A stretch of 64,000 bases of DNA from Flavobacterium sp. (GTDB taxonomy: Bacteria > Bacteroidota > Bacteroidia > Flavobacteriales > Flavobacteriaceae), in NCBI RefSeq assembly GCF_027531705.1, contig NZ_JAPZSP010000010.1, forward strand, positions 1 through 64,000. The letters are read 5' to 3'. The number at the start of each line of letters is the position of its first letter. Positions within the stretch are counted from its first letter, which is position 1. The notes beneath the pieces are model-generated. The model did not search any database. It was not told the DNA's origin and saw only the letters and a list, made by a program, of their open reading frames with translations. Shown one piece after another: positions 49,349-59,410 of the stretch. Made by a program: the position numbers and the translations under genes.

Positions 49349-51859
49349 CTACAATCTCGCGGTCAACTTAATATTAAAAACTCTAGTGGTCATATAGTTG
49401 GGAATTCCGTATTGATTTTTGGTGTAAACATCTCTAACCCACGTATTCGTGATGGCATTTTGATTATTAAAAAGATTAAAAATTTCAAATCCAGCTGATA
49501 AATCTTTAAAGTTTTTCAACCAATGACCATCTCTCCTATTTTTGTTGTTTTCGGTAAAAACATACGAAAATCCAGCATCAGCTCTTCGGTAATCTCTTAG
49601 TCTATTTTGGTATTCATAAACATCGGCATACGATGGTGAACCGCCTGGAAGACCTGTATTATAAACTAGGTTCAAATACATTTTCACACTTGGAATATTG
49701 GGCATATAATCTTGAAATAATATAGCAAATTTCAATCGCTGATCGGTTGGACGTGCAATATCTCCTCTATTATCGATGTTTTCTTTTGTTTTTAGATAAC
49801 CAAAACTTAACCAAGACTCGGTTCCGGGAACAAATTCGCCGTTTAGTCTGAAATCTAATCCTTGGGCAAATGCAACCGCATTATTGTTGGCTGCATAGCG
49901 AATTCTAACATTTTCAATAGTGTACGGATTTACATCGGTCATTGATTTGTAATAAGCTTCCGAAACCAACTTGAATGGCCTATCCCACATTTTGAAACTA
50001 TAATCGTTACTCAAAACAAAATGAATAGATTTTTGTGCTTTTACATTTGGATTTACAAGTCCATTTTTGTCGCGTAGTTCCCTGTAAGACGGTGGTTGAT
50101 AGTACAATCCTGTAGCAAATCTAAAAATCATATCCTTCTCCCAATCAGGTTTTATGGCAAATTGCGCTCTTGGAGTAATTACAGCTTGAGTATTTGTATT
50201 ACTTCCTGAAAATTGCCATAAAATTACTCTTCCATTTCTGTCCAAATCATCTACTGGAATTTGCCAAGCATGCATTCTAACTCCTGCATTATACCAAACA
50301 TCACTTGAACCTATTTTGTCTTTCAAACTCCATTGAGCGTAACCCGATAATCTATTTATTACAGCAAAATTTTTGGCTCTAACGCTTTGATAGGGAACTA
50401 ATGGCCCAGTATAAGGATTATAAGGTTGGTCATTATCAGGTAAATCGATTATTGGCGGATTTATAGAAAAACCAGCAGAATCAATCACTTCCCATTCAAC
50501 AATTCTATCACGAATATCCTCGCGAGTATATTTGAAACCCCATTCTACTTGATGTGATTTTATATCATGATTTCCTTTGACTTCGGCATTTACAATTACT
50601 GCATCCAAATCGTTTCGAGCATGATTTAATTGAGTTCCAATTGCACGACTGTAGGTTACATCTCCAAAGGTTTCAGAACCTAAATTTCCATCAACTTCGC
50701 CTAATGCATACGCAGCAAAAATGTCGAAATATTCTTGTTCTTGTGTGTGATATCCAGATGTTATAAACTTGAGTGTGAAATTTTCATTGACTTTGTGAAC
50801 TGCTTTTAATGCTCCAAAAAGTGTAGTGTATTTATCTTTTTCTTGTCCATCATAAAGAACTTGTAAAGCTATTGGCTCGTCTATTGTTCCAAAATTAGTT
50901 TGGCGAGATAATGGTTTGTAGTTGTATTTATTTTGAGAAACATTTCCTAAAAAACTCCATTGCCATTTTAGCGAAGGTGTAAAAGTAACATTGGTTTGGA
51001 TATCGGCAAAAGTCGGTCTAAAATCGGTTTCGGTTTCTTGACTGTTTACCAGCAAACTATTATCGCGATAACGAACACCGGTAATAGCTGACCATTTTTG
51101 ATTTTTAGAAACAGCATCTACGGCAACACTTCCTCCAAGAAGACTTGCTTCGGCTGCTGCTCCAAATTTTGAAGGTCGACGGTACGTAATATCTAAAACA
51201 GATGATAATTTGTCACCAAATTTAGACTGAAATCCACCTGCAGAAAAGTCAACATTTTGAACCAAATCAGAATTGGTAAAACTTAAACCTTCTTGTTGAC
51301 CCGAACGAACTAAAAACGGGCGATAGACTTCAATATCATTTACATAAACCAAATTTTCATCATAATTTCCACCACGAACCGAATATTGTGTACTCAATTC
51401 GTTATTAGAGTTTACACCTGGAAGTGTTTTGATAATATTTTCAATTCCCGCATTTGCACCAGGAATTCTGCGAATAACTTCGGGTTCAATAACAGTTATT
51501 CCTTGAATTCTTTTTCTATTATTAGACGTTACGATGACTTCGCCAAGACCTTCAGCTTTGTCATTCATTACAATATTGAGTTCATAATCTTCATTGGGTT
51601 TTAGCTCCACATTAATCGTAACTTTTTTTAGAGAAGTATGACTAAACACCAAACTCACTTTTCTATTAGCAGGAATTAGTAGTTCATAAAAACCAGTTTC
51701 ATCAGTAATTGTATTTTTAAAAGCAGAACTAACATTCACGTTATCAACAGGATTACTCGTTTCGTCAAGTATAATTCCTTTTACTCTAGCCGTTTGAGCA
51801 AAAGACAGAAATCCGAATAATAAAAAAAGTATGGGAATAATTTTAATTGAATTTTTCAA
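49349..51859 (-). CDS. TonB-dependent outer membrane receptor
   Basis: An 836-residue receptor: signal peptide 1-22 (ends LSFAQ), carboxypeptidase-like regulatory domain (about 24-110, RVKGIILDETSNPVDNVNVS), a plug domain with the IKTLPGVN and SVRGGNYDENLVYVNDIEVYRPF motifs, and a 22-strand barrel to the terminal aromatic-ending LTARL. It lacks a SusD partner, unlike glycan PUL systems, so its ligand may be a siderophore, vitamin or other nutrient. The M23 gene is 6 bases upstream on the same strand, suggesting an operon. Confidence 0.9.
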   Translation of the reverse strand: MKNSIKIIPILFLLFGFLSFAQTARVKGIILDETSNPVDNVNVSSAFKNTITDETGFYELLIPANRKVSLVFSHTSLKKVTINVELKPNEDYELNIVMNDKAEGLGEVIVTSNNRKRIQGITVIEPEVIRRIPGANAGIENIIKTLPGVNSNNELSTQYSVRGGNYDENLVYVNDIEVYRPFLVRSGQQEGLSFTNSDLVQNVDFSAGGFQSKFGDKLSSVLDITYRRPSKFGAAAEASLLGGSVAVDAVSKNQKWSAITGVRYRDNSLLVNSQETETDFRPTFADIQTNVTFTPSLKWQWSFLGNVSQNKYNYKPLSRQTNFGTIDEPIALQVLYDGQEKDKYTTLFGALKAVHKVNENFTLKFITSGYHTQEQEYFDIFAAYALGEVDGNLGSETFGDVTYSRAIGTQLNHARNDLDAVIVNAEVKGNHDIKSHQVEWGFKYTREDIRDRIVEWEVIDSAGFSINPPIIDLPDNDQPYNPYTGPLVPYQSVRAKNFAVINRLSGYAQWSLKDKIGSSDVWYNAGVRMHAWQIPVDDLDRNGRVILWQFSGSNTNTQAVITPRAQFAIKPDWEKDMIFRFATGLYYQPPSYRELRDKNGLVNPNVKAQKSIHFVLSNDYSFKMWDRPFKLVSEAYYKSMTDVNPYTIENVRIRYAANNNAVAFAQGLDFRLNGEFVPGTESWLSFGYLKTKENIDNRGDIARPTDQRLKFAILFQDYMPNIPSVKMYLNLVYNTGLPGGSPSYADVYEYQNRLRDYRRADAGFSYVFTENNKNRRDGHWLKNFKDLSAGFEIFNLFNNQNAITNTWVRDVYTKNQYGIPNYMTTRVFNIKLTARL

Positions 51860-51865
51860 GGCGTA

Positions 51866-53554
51866 TTATTTAGTTTTTTTTCTTTTGAATGTAGTTTCAA
51901 ATGTAGTTGAATTTCCAACATTATCTGTAACAATTACTTTTAAAATATTGTCACCATCTAAAACGAAATTATCATCAAAAAAGTGTGTGATTTTATTATT
52001 TTTAGATTCATATTCAAAAAGAATCCACTTTCCATTCAAAAATGTTTTATAAGAATTGATACCAGATAAATCATCACTTATTCTTAACTGAATAGATTTA
52101 GAAGTTACTAATTTGCCTTCAATTGGTTTTGCGATTGTGATTTTTGGGGCTGTAATATCTTTAGCAAGTGTGAATTGTCCCAAACTTCTTGTTCTACATG
52201 AAAAAGTATTTCCGTTAACTTTTGTCGAAATATAACCTAGTTTTTTTCCGTTACGAGTAGCAATAAACATTTTCTTTTTCTGTTCTGCAGTTGTCGTTTT
52301 GTCTTCTATTGAAATTGTAAAATTAGAATGCACTGGCACAGAATCATCGTGCAAAATAAGGTCATTTCCATTTACATCAAATTTTAAATAAAAATCTTCA
52401 TAAAAAGTATTGGCTGGAAAAAAAACAGACACATTATCTTTTTCAAAACTTGAATCATTTTTATATTTTACAAAATATTTTGTCTTTTTAACATCATCAG
52501 AAATTAAAGCAGGTTTATCAGAATACTCAACAGGAATAGTTACAACCGTACTGTTATTATTAAAATCTGATACTTCTAAATGTTCCGTTTGAGAAAAGTT
52601 TTGAACCACATTAAAAATTCCGCTATCTTCATTTTTTTCTATATTACTTAAACCATAAGGTTCTTTCATAAACAACTTTTGAACTCTTTGTTTACTGGCT
52701 TTATATCTTGGATAATCAATAAAAGTATTTACATATCTTGCTTCATCAAAAACTATTTCATCAAATTCATAACCATAAACCAATTTACCATTAGAAAGTA
52801 ACTGTGTTCTAAAAACGCCGTTTGAATTAAAAGAAACATCATCAGTATCATAAGAGCTTACACCAAATCCAATTCTTCCATTTGCTAATACTTTATCTGA
52901 AAGATATGTTCCGTCTTTTTGCAAAGTCAAACCTAATATTACTGGACGCATTGACTCATTTACTATCGAACTATCATCAATAGGATAAGCCAAAAGACTT
53001 GATATTGTAGGCTTTTTTGAATCTTTAATATCAAAACCAAAATAACTTGGGTTTATAACTTTTTCAGTGTAAACATTTCTAATTTCAAAATGCAAATGTG
53101 GTCCTTCTGAACCACCCGTATTTCCTGAAAAGGCAATTAAATCACCTTTTTTAACAACAAGCTCATTTTGTTTTGGAAAAACTTCAATTTCATATTCTTT
53201 TTGTTTGTATTGCTCGGCAACAATATAATCCTGAATAGCTCCCGATGCTCTTTGCAAATGCCCGTAGACAGTAACATAACCATTAGGATGCGTTATATAA
53301 ATAGCTTTTCCATAACCATAAATAGATATTTTTATTCTCGAAATATATCCATCGGCGCAAGCATATACTTTTTGCCCTTCAACTTTATTCGTTTTTAAGT
53401 CAAATCCTGCATGAAAATGATTTGGACGTAATTCACCAAAATTTCCAGATAATTGCATTGGAATATCCATTGGTGGTCTAAAATAATCTTTAGGATAAAG
53501 GTTTTGAGCTGTAACGCCCACTGAAAACAAAACAAAAAAGACAACGAATTTCAT
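51866..53554 (-). CDS. M23 family metallopeptidase
   Basis: A 562-residue secreted protein. Signal peptide 1-17 (ends GVTAQ). The LytM domain is at about 35-170: NHFHAGFDL (zinc ligands His 46 or 48 and Asp 52), VYGHLQRA and GGSEGPHLHFEIRN, all metal ligands being intact, so it should cleave peptidoglycan cross-bridges or other peptides. The other 390 residues are beta-rich domains without a name I know, ending with an IgG-like unit (AKPIEGKLVTSKSIQLRISDDLSG). It is the first gene of a three-gene operon with the TonB receptor and a lipoprotein. Confidence 0.88.
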   Translation of the reverse strand: MKFVVFFVLFSVGVTAQNLYPKDYFRPPMDIPMQLSGNFGELRPNHFHAGFDLKTNKVEGQKVYACADGYISRIKISIYGYGKAIYITHPNGYVTVYGHLQRASGAIQDYIVAEQYKQKEYEIEVFPKQNELVVKKGDLIAFSGNTGGSEGPHLHFEIRNVYTEKVINPSYFGFDIKDSKKPTISSLLAYPIDDSSIVNESMRPVILGLTLQKDGTYLSDKVLANGRIGFGVSSYDTDDVSFNSNGVFRTQLLSNGKLVYGYEFDEIVFDEARYVNTFIDYPRYKASKQRVQKLFMKEPYGLSNIEKNEDSGIFNVVQNFSQTEHLEVSDFNNNSTVVTIPVEYSDKPALISDDVKKTKYFVKYKNDSSFEKDNVSVFFPANTFYEDFYLKFDVNGNDLILHDDSVPVHSNFTISIEDKTTTAEQKKKMFIATRNGKKLGYISTKVNGNTFSCRTRSLGQFTLAKDITAPKITIAKPIEGKLVTSKSIQLRISDDLSGINSYKTFLNGKWILFEYESKNNKITHFFDDNFVLDGDNILKVIVTDNVGNSTTFETTFKRKKTK

Positions 53555-53684
53555 AAAAAAATATTTTGGCTAAAATAAGGAAAAAAGTTAAAACCCTAAA
53601 AAAAGTGATTTCGCAACATAAAACACTTCTATACAAATAGTTAAAAGAAATAAATTTAGAAATTTGAAATATTTTTCAAAAGTA

Positions 53685-53715
53685 TTGGTTTAATTCAATC
53701 ATAATACTAACTTTG
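53685..53715 (+). promoter_or_regulatory. Promoter of the coiled-coil/zapA operon
   Basis: TTG (53685-53687), 20-base spacer, TAACTTTG (53708-53715), consensus match, about 30 bases before the ATG. Confidence 0.65.
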
Positions 53716-53744
53716 TAGAGATAAGTTAAAGAACTTTGCAATAG

Positions 53745-54035
53745 ATGAGTGAAATTGTAGAAATTATTGATACTCTTGAGGAAAGACTAAAAAAACTAGT
53801 ACAAAAGTTAGTTATTTTAGAACAAAAAAATTCCGAATTAAGTCAAGAGTTGAGTAAAGCTACAGTGCTTTTTAAAAATCAGTCACAACAGATTGAAGAA
53901 TTAAAAAAGCAAAACGAATCACTAAAAATTGCGAAATCTTTGCTTGGCAGTGACGAAAATAAAAGAGATACAAAGCTTAAAATAAATTCATTAATTCGTG
54001 AAATTGATTACTGTATAGCACAACTAGCAGATTAA
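53745..54035 (+). CDS. Small coiled-coil protein upstream of zapA
   Basis: A 96-residue protein that is almost entirely coiled coil (LEERLKKLVQKLVILEQKNSELSQEL, QSQQIEELKKQNESLK). It lies 4 bases before zapA and is of unknown function, but the size and coiled coil resemble ZapB-like division proteins. Its position next to zapA suggests a role with FtsZ; this is inference. Confidence 0.72.
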   Translation: MSEIVEIIDTLEERLKKLVQKLVILEQKNSELSQELSKATVLFKNQSQQIEELKKQNESLKIAKSLLGSDENKRDTKLKINSLIREIDYCIAQLAD

Positions 54036-54039
54036 AATT

Positions 54040-54333
54040 ATGGACGAAAAGCTTAAAATCAAAATATCAATTGCAGACAGAGTTTATCCGTTAACGGTTG
54101 CTATGTCGCAAGAGGAAGGACTAAGAAGTGCTTCTAAAAAAATTGATGCAATGATGAAGCAATTTGAAGAAAATTATGCTGTTCGAGATAAACAAGATGT
54201 ATTGGCAATGTGTGCCTTGCAGTTTGCTTCTCAACTAGAACAAAAACAAATTGATACTACTATTGATGGCACAGAAACCATTGCTAGAATCAAGAAAATT
54301 AATGATTTATTAATCAACTATCTCGATAAATAA
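54040..54333 (+). CDS. zapA: Cell division protein ZapA
   Basis: A 97-residue FtsZ-associated protein. The N-terminal beta part KLKIKISIADRVYPLTVAMSQEEGLRSASKKIDAMM is the classic ZapA pattern, followed by a helical tail DVLAMCALQFASQLEQKQ for dimerisation. It is 4 bases from the coiled-coil gene. A probable 6S RNA lies directly downstream; in E. coli the 6S RNA gene is also placed beside zapA. Confidence 0.88.
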   Translation: MDEKLKIKISIADRVYPLTVAMSQEEGLRSASKKIDAMMKQFEENYAVRDKQDVLAMCALQFASQLEQKQIDTTIDGTETIARIKKINDLLINYLDK

Positions 54334-54357
54334 TACGTTCTTTACATTAACTAAGAT

Positions 54358-54518
54358 ACTGCCTACATTAGTTTTATTTGGTAAACTCAACACTAACAAT
54401 TTAGAATGAGCAAATCATCGTTACTATAGCAAGCCAATTAAGTTTGGAAGCTTGAACAGCGAGTTAGCTCAAAACTTGTATATCCGAGTTTATACAATCC
54501 TCTAATGTAGGCTTTTTT
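54358..54518 (+). ncRNA. Probable 6S RNA (6S-Flavo type)
   Basis: The region between zapA and rny contains a nested structure. A perfect closing stem of 11 bp pairs GCCTACATTAG (54361-54371) with CTAATGTAGGC (54502-54512), followed by six T, a terminator-like end. Inside, TAAACTC (54382-54388) can pair with GAGTTTA (54486-54492) and AAGTTT with AAACTT nearer the middle, leaving bubbles as in 6S RNA. Size about 155 bases. The location next to zapA, and the memory of a flavobacterial 6S family in Rfam, support this call. Ends are approximate. Confidence 0.72.
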
Positions 54519-54540
54519 ATATATAAATTTTAACTAAATT

Positions 54541-56103
54541 ATGGACATTTTAACAATAATTATTTCGGGAATAGTAGGCATAGGAGCAGGATTTGCAATT
54601 GCAAAATTTATGGAAAAAAGCAATGTTTCTAACATGGTAAAAAACGCCAAAAAAGAAGCAGCATCTATCTTAAAAGACGCCAATCTTGAAGCTGAAAATA
54701 TCAAAAAGGATAAGATTCTTCAAGCCAAAGAAAAATTCATCGAACTTAAATCAGAACACGAACAAGTAATACTTGGTAGAGATAAAAAAATTGCTGAAGT
54801 TGAAAAAAGAGTTCGAGATAAAGAATCTCAAGTTTCAAGCGAATTAGCAAAAGCTAAAAAAATCAACGACGATTTTGAAGCCAAAACACTTGAATACAAT
54901 TCAAAAATTGAAGTGCTTGACAAGAAACAACAAGAAGTTGAACGCATGCACAAAAGCCAACTGAATCAGCTAGAAGTTATTTCTGGTTTATCTGTTGATG
55001 AAGCAAGAGAACAACTAGTTGAAGGATTAAAAGCAGAAGCTAAAACCCAAGCGATGTCTCATATCCAAGACACGATGGAAGAAGCTAAGCTTACTGCACA
55101 ACAAGAAGCTAAGAAAATCATCATCAATACCATTCAAAGAGTTGGAACAGAAGAAGCCGTTGAGAATTGCGTTTCTGTTTTCAATATCGAATCTGATGAT
55201 GTAAAAGGTAGAATTATTGGTAGAGAAGGAAGAAATATTAGAGCAATAGAAGCGGCAACTGGTGTAGAAATCATTGTTGACGATACTCCAGAAGCAATTA
55301 TTCTTTCTTGTTTTGATCCTGTTCGTAGAGAAATTGCTCGTTTGGCATTGCATAAATTAGTTACTGACGGACGTATTCATCCTGCAAGAATTGAAGAAGT
55401 AGTTGCCAAAACTGCTAAACAAATTGATGACGAAATCATCGAAGTTGGTAAACGTACAGTTATTGACTTAGGAATACACGGTTTGCATCCTGAATTGATA
55501 AAAGTTGTAGGTAGAATGAAATACCGTTCTTCTTACGGACAAAATTTATTGCAACACTCACGTGAAGTTTCTAAACTTTGCGGTATCATGGCTGCCGAAT
55601 TAGGGTTGAATGTCAAATTAGCTAAAAGAGCTGGTTTACTTCACGATATTGGAAAAGTGCCAGATACAGAAAGTGATTTGCCACACGCATTATTAGGTAT
55701 GCAATGGGCCGAAAAATATGGCGAAAAAGAAGAAGTTTGTAACGCTATTGGAGCTCACCACGACGAGATAGAAATGAAGTCTTTATTATCTCCAATTATT
55801 CAAGTTTGTGATGCTATTTCGGGTGCAAGACCAGGTGCAAGACGTCAAGTTTTAGACTCTTATATTCAACGTTTGAAAGACTTAGAAGAAGTTGCTTACG
55901 GATTTAGTGGTGTAAAAAGTGCTTATGCTATCCAAGCTGGTAGAGAACTTCGTGTTATTGTAGAAAGTGAAAAAGTTTCTGACGATAACGCTTCAAGTTT
56001 ATCATTTGAAATTTCACAAAAAATTCAAACAGAAATGACTTATCCAGGACAAGTAAAAGTTACTGTAATTAGAGAAACTAGAGCTGTTAATATTGCTAAA
56101 TAA
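54541..56103 (+). CDS. rny: Ribonuclease Y
   Basis: A 520-residue endoribonuclease for mRNA turnover. An N-terminal membrane anchor (about 3-22), a long coiled coil (about 30-190), a KH domain ([28 protein letters not shown]), and the HD domain with [10 protein letters not shown] and [21 protein letters not shown] as metal ligands. Length agrees with B. subtilis RNase Y (520). It is followed by a terminator and preceded by the 6S candidate. Confidence 0.96.
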   Translation: MDILTIIISGIVGIGAGFAIAKFMEKSNVSNMVKNAKKEAASILKDANLEAENIKKDKILQAKEKFIELKSEHEQVILGRDKKIAEVEKRVRDKESQVSSELAKAKKINDDFEAKTLEYNSKIEVLDKKQQEVERMHKSQLNQLEVISGLSVDEAREQLVEGLKAEAKTQAMSHIQDTMEEAKLTAQQEAKKIIINTIQRVGTEEAVENCVSVFNIESDDVKGRIIGREGRNIRAIEAATGVEIIVDDTPEAIILSCFDPVRREIARLALHKLVTDGRIHPARIEEVVAKTAKQIDDEIIEVGKRTVIDLGIHGLHPELIKVVGRMKYRSSYGQNLLQHSREVSKLCGIMAAELGLNVKLAKRAGLLHDIGKVPDTESDLPHALLGMQWAEKYGEKEEVCNAIGAHHDEIEMKSLLSPIIQVCDAISGARPGARRQVLDSYIQRLKDLEEVAYGFSGVKSAYAIQAGRELRVIVESEKVSDDNASSLSFEISQKIQTEMTYPGQVKVTVIRETRAVNIAK

Positions 56104-56124
56104 TTTAACAACAAAGTATAAACT

Positions 56125-56155
56125 AAAAAACCTGAGCAAGAACTCAGGTTTTTTT
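56125..56155. terminator. Bidirectional intrinsic terminator
   Basis: AAAAAACCTGAG (56125-56136) pairs with CTCAGGTTTTTT (56143-56154), between rny and the convergent kinase ending at 56162. Confidence 0.88.
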
Positions 56156-56161
56156 ATATGA

Positions 56162-57649
56162 TTACTTTTTGAAATAAATTTTAAAAGTAGATCCTTTATT
56201 TACTTCACTTTCAACTTCAATTTTTCCTTGTAACGTTTCTATTTGATTTTTTGTGATATGAAGTCCAATTCCACTTGAATCTTTGTGTCTATGAAATGTT
56301 TTGTATAAACCAAAAATTGCATTTCCATGTCGATTTAAATCAATTCCTAAACCATTATCACTAACTGAAATTATTTTATAATTTTCATTTTCAGTATAAT
56401 CAAAAATTATTTTACCTTTTACATCAGGATTTGAATATTTGATAGCATTAGAAGTTAAATTTAAAAAAACGCTCTCTAAATAAGCTGGATTAAATTTCAC
56501 TGTTACTTGGTCAGAAATATTGTTTACAATTTTGATTTTATTTTTGTGAATATCATCTGTTAACACACTAAAAGTTTTGTATAAATAATCATTTACATTC
56601 AATTCAACTTTTTCAGTATCAGAATTATTTTGAACCCTAACCAAGTCAACTAAATTATCTATTGAATCAGACAAATCCTTTGAAACAGTTTTAATCAACG
56701 CTAAAAATTCACCATTTTCAATTAATCCTTCTTCATTCATTTCGATTAAGGATTTAAAATTATTGGTATGATTTTTTAAATTATGAGTAACAATATGTGC
56801 AAAATTAAGCAGTTTATTTTTTTGATTATTTACCAATTCAAGTGTTTCAAGAAGGTTTTCTTCTCTTTCTTTTTGGGCGCTTACATCAGTATGCGTTCCT
56901 ACAATTCGCAATGGTTCGCCGCCATTATCGCGCAAGATTACTTTTCCTCTATCTAAAATCCATTTGTATTTTCCATTACATAAAATTCGATGAAAGGTTT
57001 CATAATAAGGCGTTTTTTGTTCAAAATGCTCTTTAATATTTTTAAAATAAATTTCTCTATCATCAGGATGAACACGTTCGTCCCACTTTTCTGGGTTAGA
57101 AATTAGGGCTACATCATTATTATCTATTTCAAGAATTTTTAAAGATTCGGGTGAATAATAAACTTCATTGGTAACAAGATTCCAATCCCAAACACCAACA
57201 TTAGTAGCCATATTGGCAAAATGACTTCTTTCTTCATAGGCTTTAGTATTTTCTTCATCAATCTTCATTTGAGTAATATCTTCTAAAACCCCTATAAAAG
57301 TGATACTTTCACTATCATTTTTTTTAGGATTTGCTGAAATTCTTACCCATTTTTCACCTTTGGTTGGTAAAAATATTTTATAATCAAGTTTCCATTCAGA
57401 AACAGTTTCAATTGAATGATTGAGACTTTCATCAAATCGAATCAAATCCTCAGAATCAGATTTTCCAGAAAAAACAATTCTTGGATTGACAATTGTAGTA
57501 TCATGAGAAACTTCAAAGAAATCAAAAATCTCATCACTTATATAATCAAAAAGAATTGAATTATTTGGGAAAACAGTAAATTGAAAAAACAATTTATTCA
57601 ATTGCTTAATTATTTTTCTTAAAACTTCATTTTCGGTTACTGCGCTCAT
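56162..57649 (-). CDS. PAS-domain sensor histidine kinase
   Basis: A 495-residue soluble kinase with no membrane segment. Two PAS modules are visible: one at about 10-130 (weak), and a PAS_3 fold at about 140-270 with GVWDWNLVTNEVYYSPE and WDERVHPDDRE, RIVGTHTDVSAQKE. The H-box is AHIVTHNLKNHTNNFKSLI (unusual HNLKNH form), and the ATPase ends with GLGIDLNRHG and SSGIGLHITKNQIE. The signal is probably cytosolic (redox, light or small molecule). No response regulator is adjacent, so it is an orphan. Confidence 0.88.
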   Translation of the reverse strand: MSAVTENEVLRKIIKQLNKLFFQFTVFPNNSILFDYISDEIFDFFEVSHDTTIVNPRIVFSGKSDSEDLIRFDESLNHSIETVSEWKLDYKIFLPTKGEKWVRISANPKKNDSESITFIGVLEDITQMKIDEENTKAYEERSHFANMATNVGVWDWNLVTNEVYYSPESLKILEIDNNDVALISNPEKWDERVHPDDREIYFKNIKEHFEQKTPYYETFHRILCNGKYKWILDRGKVILRDNGGEPLRIVGTHTDVSAQKEREENLLETLELVNNQKNKLLNFAHIVTHNLKNHTNNFKSLIEMNEEGLIENGEFLALIKTVSKDLSDSIDNLVDLVRVQNNSDTEKVELNVNDYLYKTFSVLTDDIHKNKIKIVNNISDQVTVKFNPAYLESVFLNLTSNAIKYSNPDVKGKIIFDYTENENYKIISVSDNGLGIDLNRHGNAIFGLYKTFHRHKDSSGIGLHITKNQIETLQGKIEVESEVNKGSTFKIYFKK

Positions 57650-57729
57650 CTCTTTAATTTATACTTCTAAATTTGTTAATCAATAATTATTCCAATAACA
57701 AAGTTTGCTAAAAAAAATCAACAATACAA

Positions 57730-58626
57730 TTATTTTCTAGGATGAAACGTATTCATTATTTGTGTTAAATGCTTTCTGTCAAGATGTACATATATTTCGG
57801 TAGTCGTTATAGACTCGTGACCTAGCATTAATTGAATCGAGCGCAAATCAGCCCCATTTTCTAGTAAATGTGTTGCAAATGAATGCCTAAACGTGTGAGG
57901 GCTAATACTTTTTTGCAAATTTATCTTTTGAGCTAAGTCTTTTATAATGGTAAAAATCATTGCTCTTGTAAGTTGTTTTCCTCTTCGATTTAAAAATAAA
58001 GTATCTTCATGTCCTTTTTGAATAGGCAAATGAACTCTAACAGAATTTTTGTATAATTCAATATATTTTTGAGTCAAATTTCCAACAGGAACAAATCGTT
58101 GTTTATTTCCTTTTCCTGTAATTTTGATAAAACCTTCTTCAAAAAATAAATCAGATATTTTAAGATTCACTAATTCAGAAACCCTTAATCCACAACCATA
58201 AAGCGTTTCTAACATAGCTCTATTTCGTTCACCTTCGTTTGAAGATAAATCGATGGCAGCAATTAGATTATCAATATCTTGAATAGCTAATGTATCTGGT
58301 AATTTTCTACCAATACGTGGTGCTTCTAATAATTCTAGCGGATTATCGTTTCTATAATCTTCAAAAATTAGATAAGAAAAAAAGCTTTTTAAACCTGAAA
58401 TTATTCGTGCTTGTGATCGTGCATTGACTTCTTTAGAAATATAATAGATGAATTGTTGAACCGTTTCTTCAGAAATATTTATAGGAGAAACTTCAATACC
58501 ATTTTGATTTAAAAATGAACAAAGTCGTTCTATATCGAAGGAATAATTTTCAATAGTATTTTTAGACAAGCCTCTTTCAAGTTTGAGATACGATTGATAA
58601 CTTTTTATATAGGACTTCCAATTCAT
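57730..58626 (-). CDS. xerD: Tyrosine recombinase XerD-like
   Basis: A 298-residue site-specific recombinase. N-terminal core-binding (SAM-like) domain about 1-85, catalytic domain with Arg 148 (GLRVSEL), Lys 172 (GKGNKQR), His 244 and Arg 247 (HTFRHSF), His 270 (LGHE) and nucleophile Tyr 279 (EIYVH). Length matches XerC/D (298). It has no mobile element around it and is therefore likely the chromosome dimer resolution enzyme of this organism. Confidence 0.92.
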   Translation of the reverse strand: MNWKSYIKSYQSYLKLERGLSKNTIENYSFDIERLCSFLNQNGIEVSPINISEETVQQFIYYISKEVNARSQARIISGLKSFFSYLIFEDYRNDNPLELLEAPRIGRKLPDTLAIQDIDNLIAAIDLSSNEGERNRAMLETLYGCGLRVSELVNLKISDLFFEEGFIKITGKGNKQRFVPVGNLTQKYIELYKNSVRVHLPIQKGHEDTLFLNRRGKQLTRAMIFTIIKDLAQKINLQKSISPHTFRHSFATHLLENGADLRSIQLMLGHESITTTEIYVHLDRKHLTQIMNTFHPRK

Positions 58627-58653
58627 ATGACAAAGTAACGTGAAATTTGGGAA

Positions 58654-58684
58654 TAAAAAAACCGTCTGATTAATCAGACGGTTT
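58654..58684 (-). terminator. Intrinsic terminator of the outer membrane protein gene at 58708
   Basis: Perfect 13-base arms AAACCGTCTGATT (58659-58671) and AATCAGACGGTTT (58672-58684) with U-rich - strand end. Confidence 0.85.
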
Positions 58685-58707
58685 CTATTAAAAAATCTAA
58701 GTTTAGA

Positions 58708-59295
58708 TTAGAATTTATAGTTAACACCAAATGTTACTGCTCTCCAATCTCCACCAAAACCGAAAGAAGAAGATCCTTTGTCTCCTGACACATCAGACTT
58801 TGACGAACCAAAACCTAAAACACCAACACCAGCTTCTAAAGAAAAATTACTTGAAACGAAGTAGTTTAAACCAGCTCCAAGATTTACATCCAATCCATTT
58901 TGCTTAACTTTTGCTCCTAAATTATTAGTTGAAGAAGTGTAATCAACTTCAAGTCCAGCAAATAAAGAGAATTGAGATGCAGGAGTAAAGTAGTATCTAC
59001 CTAAAGCACCTAATGTTAATTCAGAAACATCAGAAGTTGTAGTTCCAGCTGTGTCTTCTTTTTTTGAACCATAACCTAATTTTCCTCCAATAGCAATGTT
59101 TTCAGTTAAAAAATAACCAACTCTTGGCTCAATTACAAAACCATTTTCTTTTACATCTGCATTTTTATCATTATCAGAGCTAAATCCAACTGCTCCTGAT
59201 ACAAACACATCTCCTTTAGAAAATCCTGCTCCTTCTTGAGCACTAACTACTCCAAATGCAAAAATTGTTGCAACAGTTAAAATAATTTTTTTCAT
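58708..59295 (-). CDS. Outer membrane beta-barrel protein
   Basis: A 195-residue barrel protein. Signal peptide 1-19 (ends VVSAQ). Alternating strands with aromatic girdles (GDVFVSGAVGFS, VIEPRVGYFLTENIAIGGKLGYGSK, ALGRYYFTPASQFSLFAGLEVDY, NLGAGLNYFVSSNFSLEAGVG) and the C-terminal RAVTFGVNYKF ending in Phe, the barrel assembly signal. About eight strands. Promoter at 59324-59354. A paralogue follows upstream at 59411, with a similar leader. Confidence 0.85.
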   Translation of the reverse strand: MKKIILTVATIFAFGVVSAQEGAGFSKGDVFVSGAVGFSSDNDKNADVKENGFVIEPRVGYFLTENIAIGGKLGYGSKKEDTAGTTTSDVSELTLGALGRYYFTPASQFSLFAGLEVDYTSSTNNLGAKVKQNGLDVNLGAGLNYFVSSNFSLEAGVGVLGFGSSKSDVSGDKGSSSFGFGGDWRAVTFGVNYKF

Positions 59296-59323
59296 GTTAT
59301 ATTTTGTTTAAAATTAATATGAA

Positions 59324-59354
59324 CAAATATATTGTTAATAAACTATTCAACAAA
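59324..59354 (-). promoter_or_regulatory. Promoter of the outer membrane protein gene at 58708
   Basis: Read on the - strand: TTTG (59354-59351), 19-base spacer, TATATTTG (59331-59324), exact consensus. Confidence 0.72.
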
Positions 59355-59410
59355 CAAGGAGTTTTTTACAGTTATTAACATAGTTATCAACAATTGTATA
59401 CCTGATTCTA

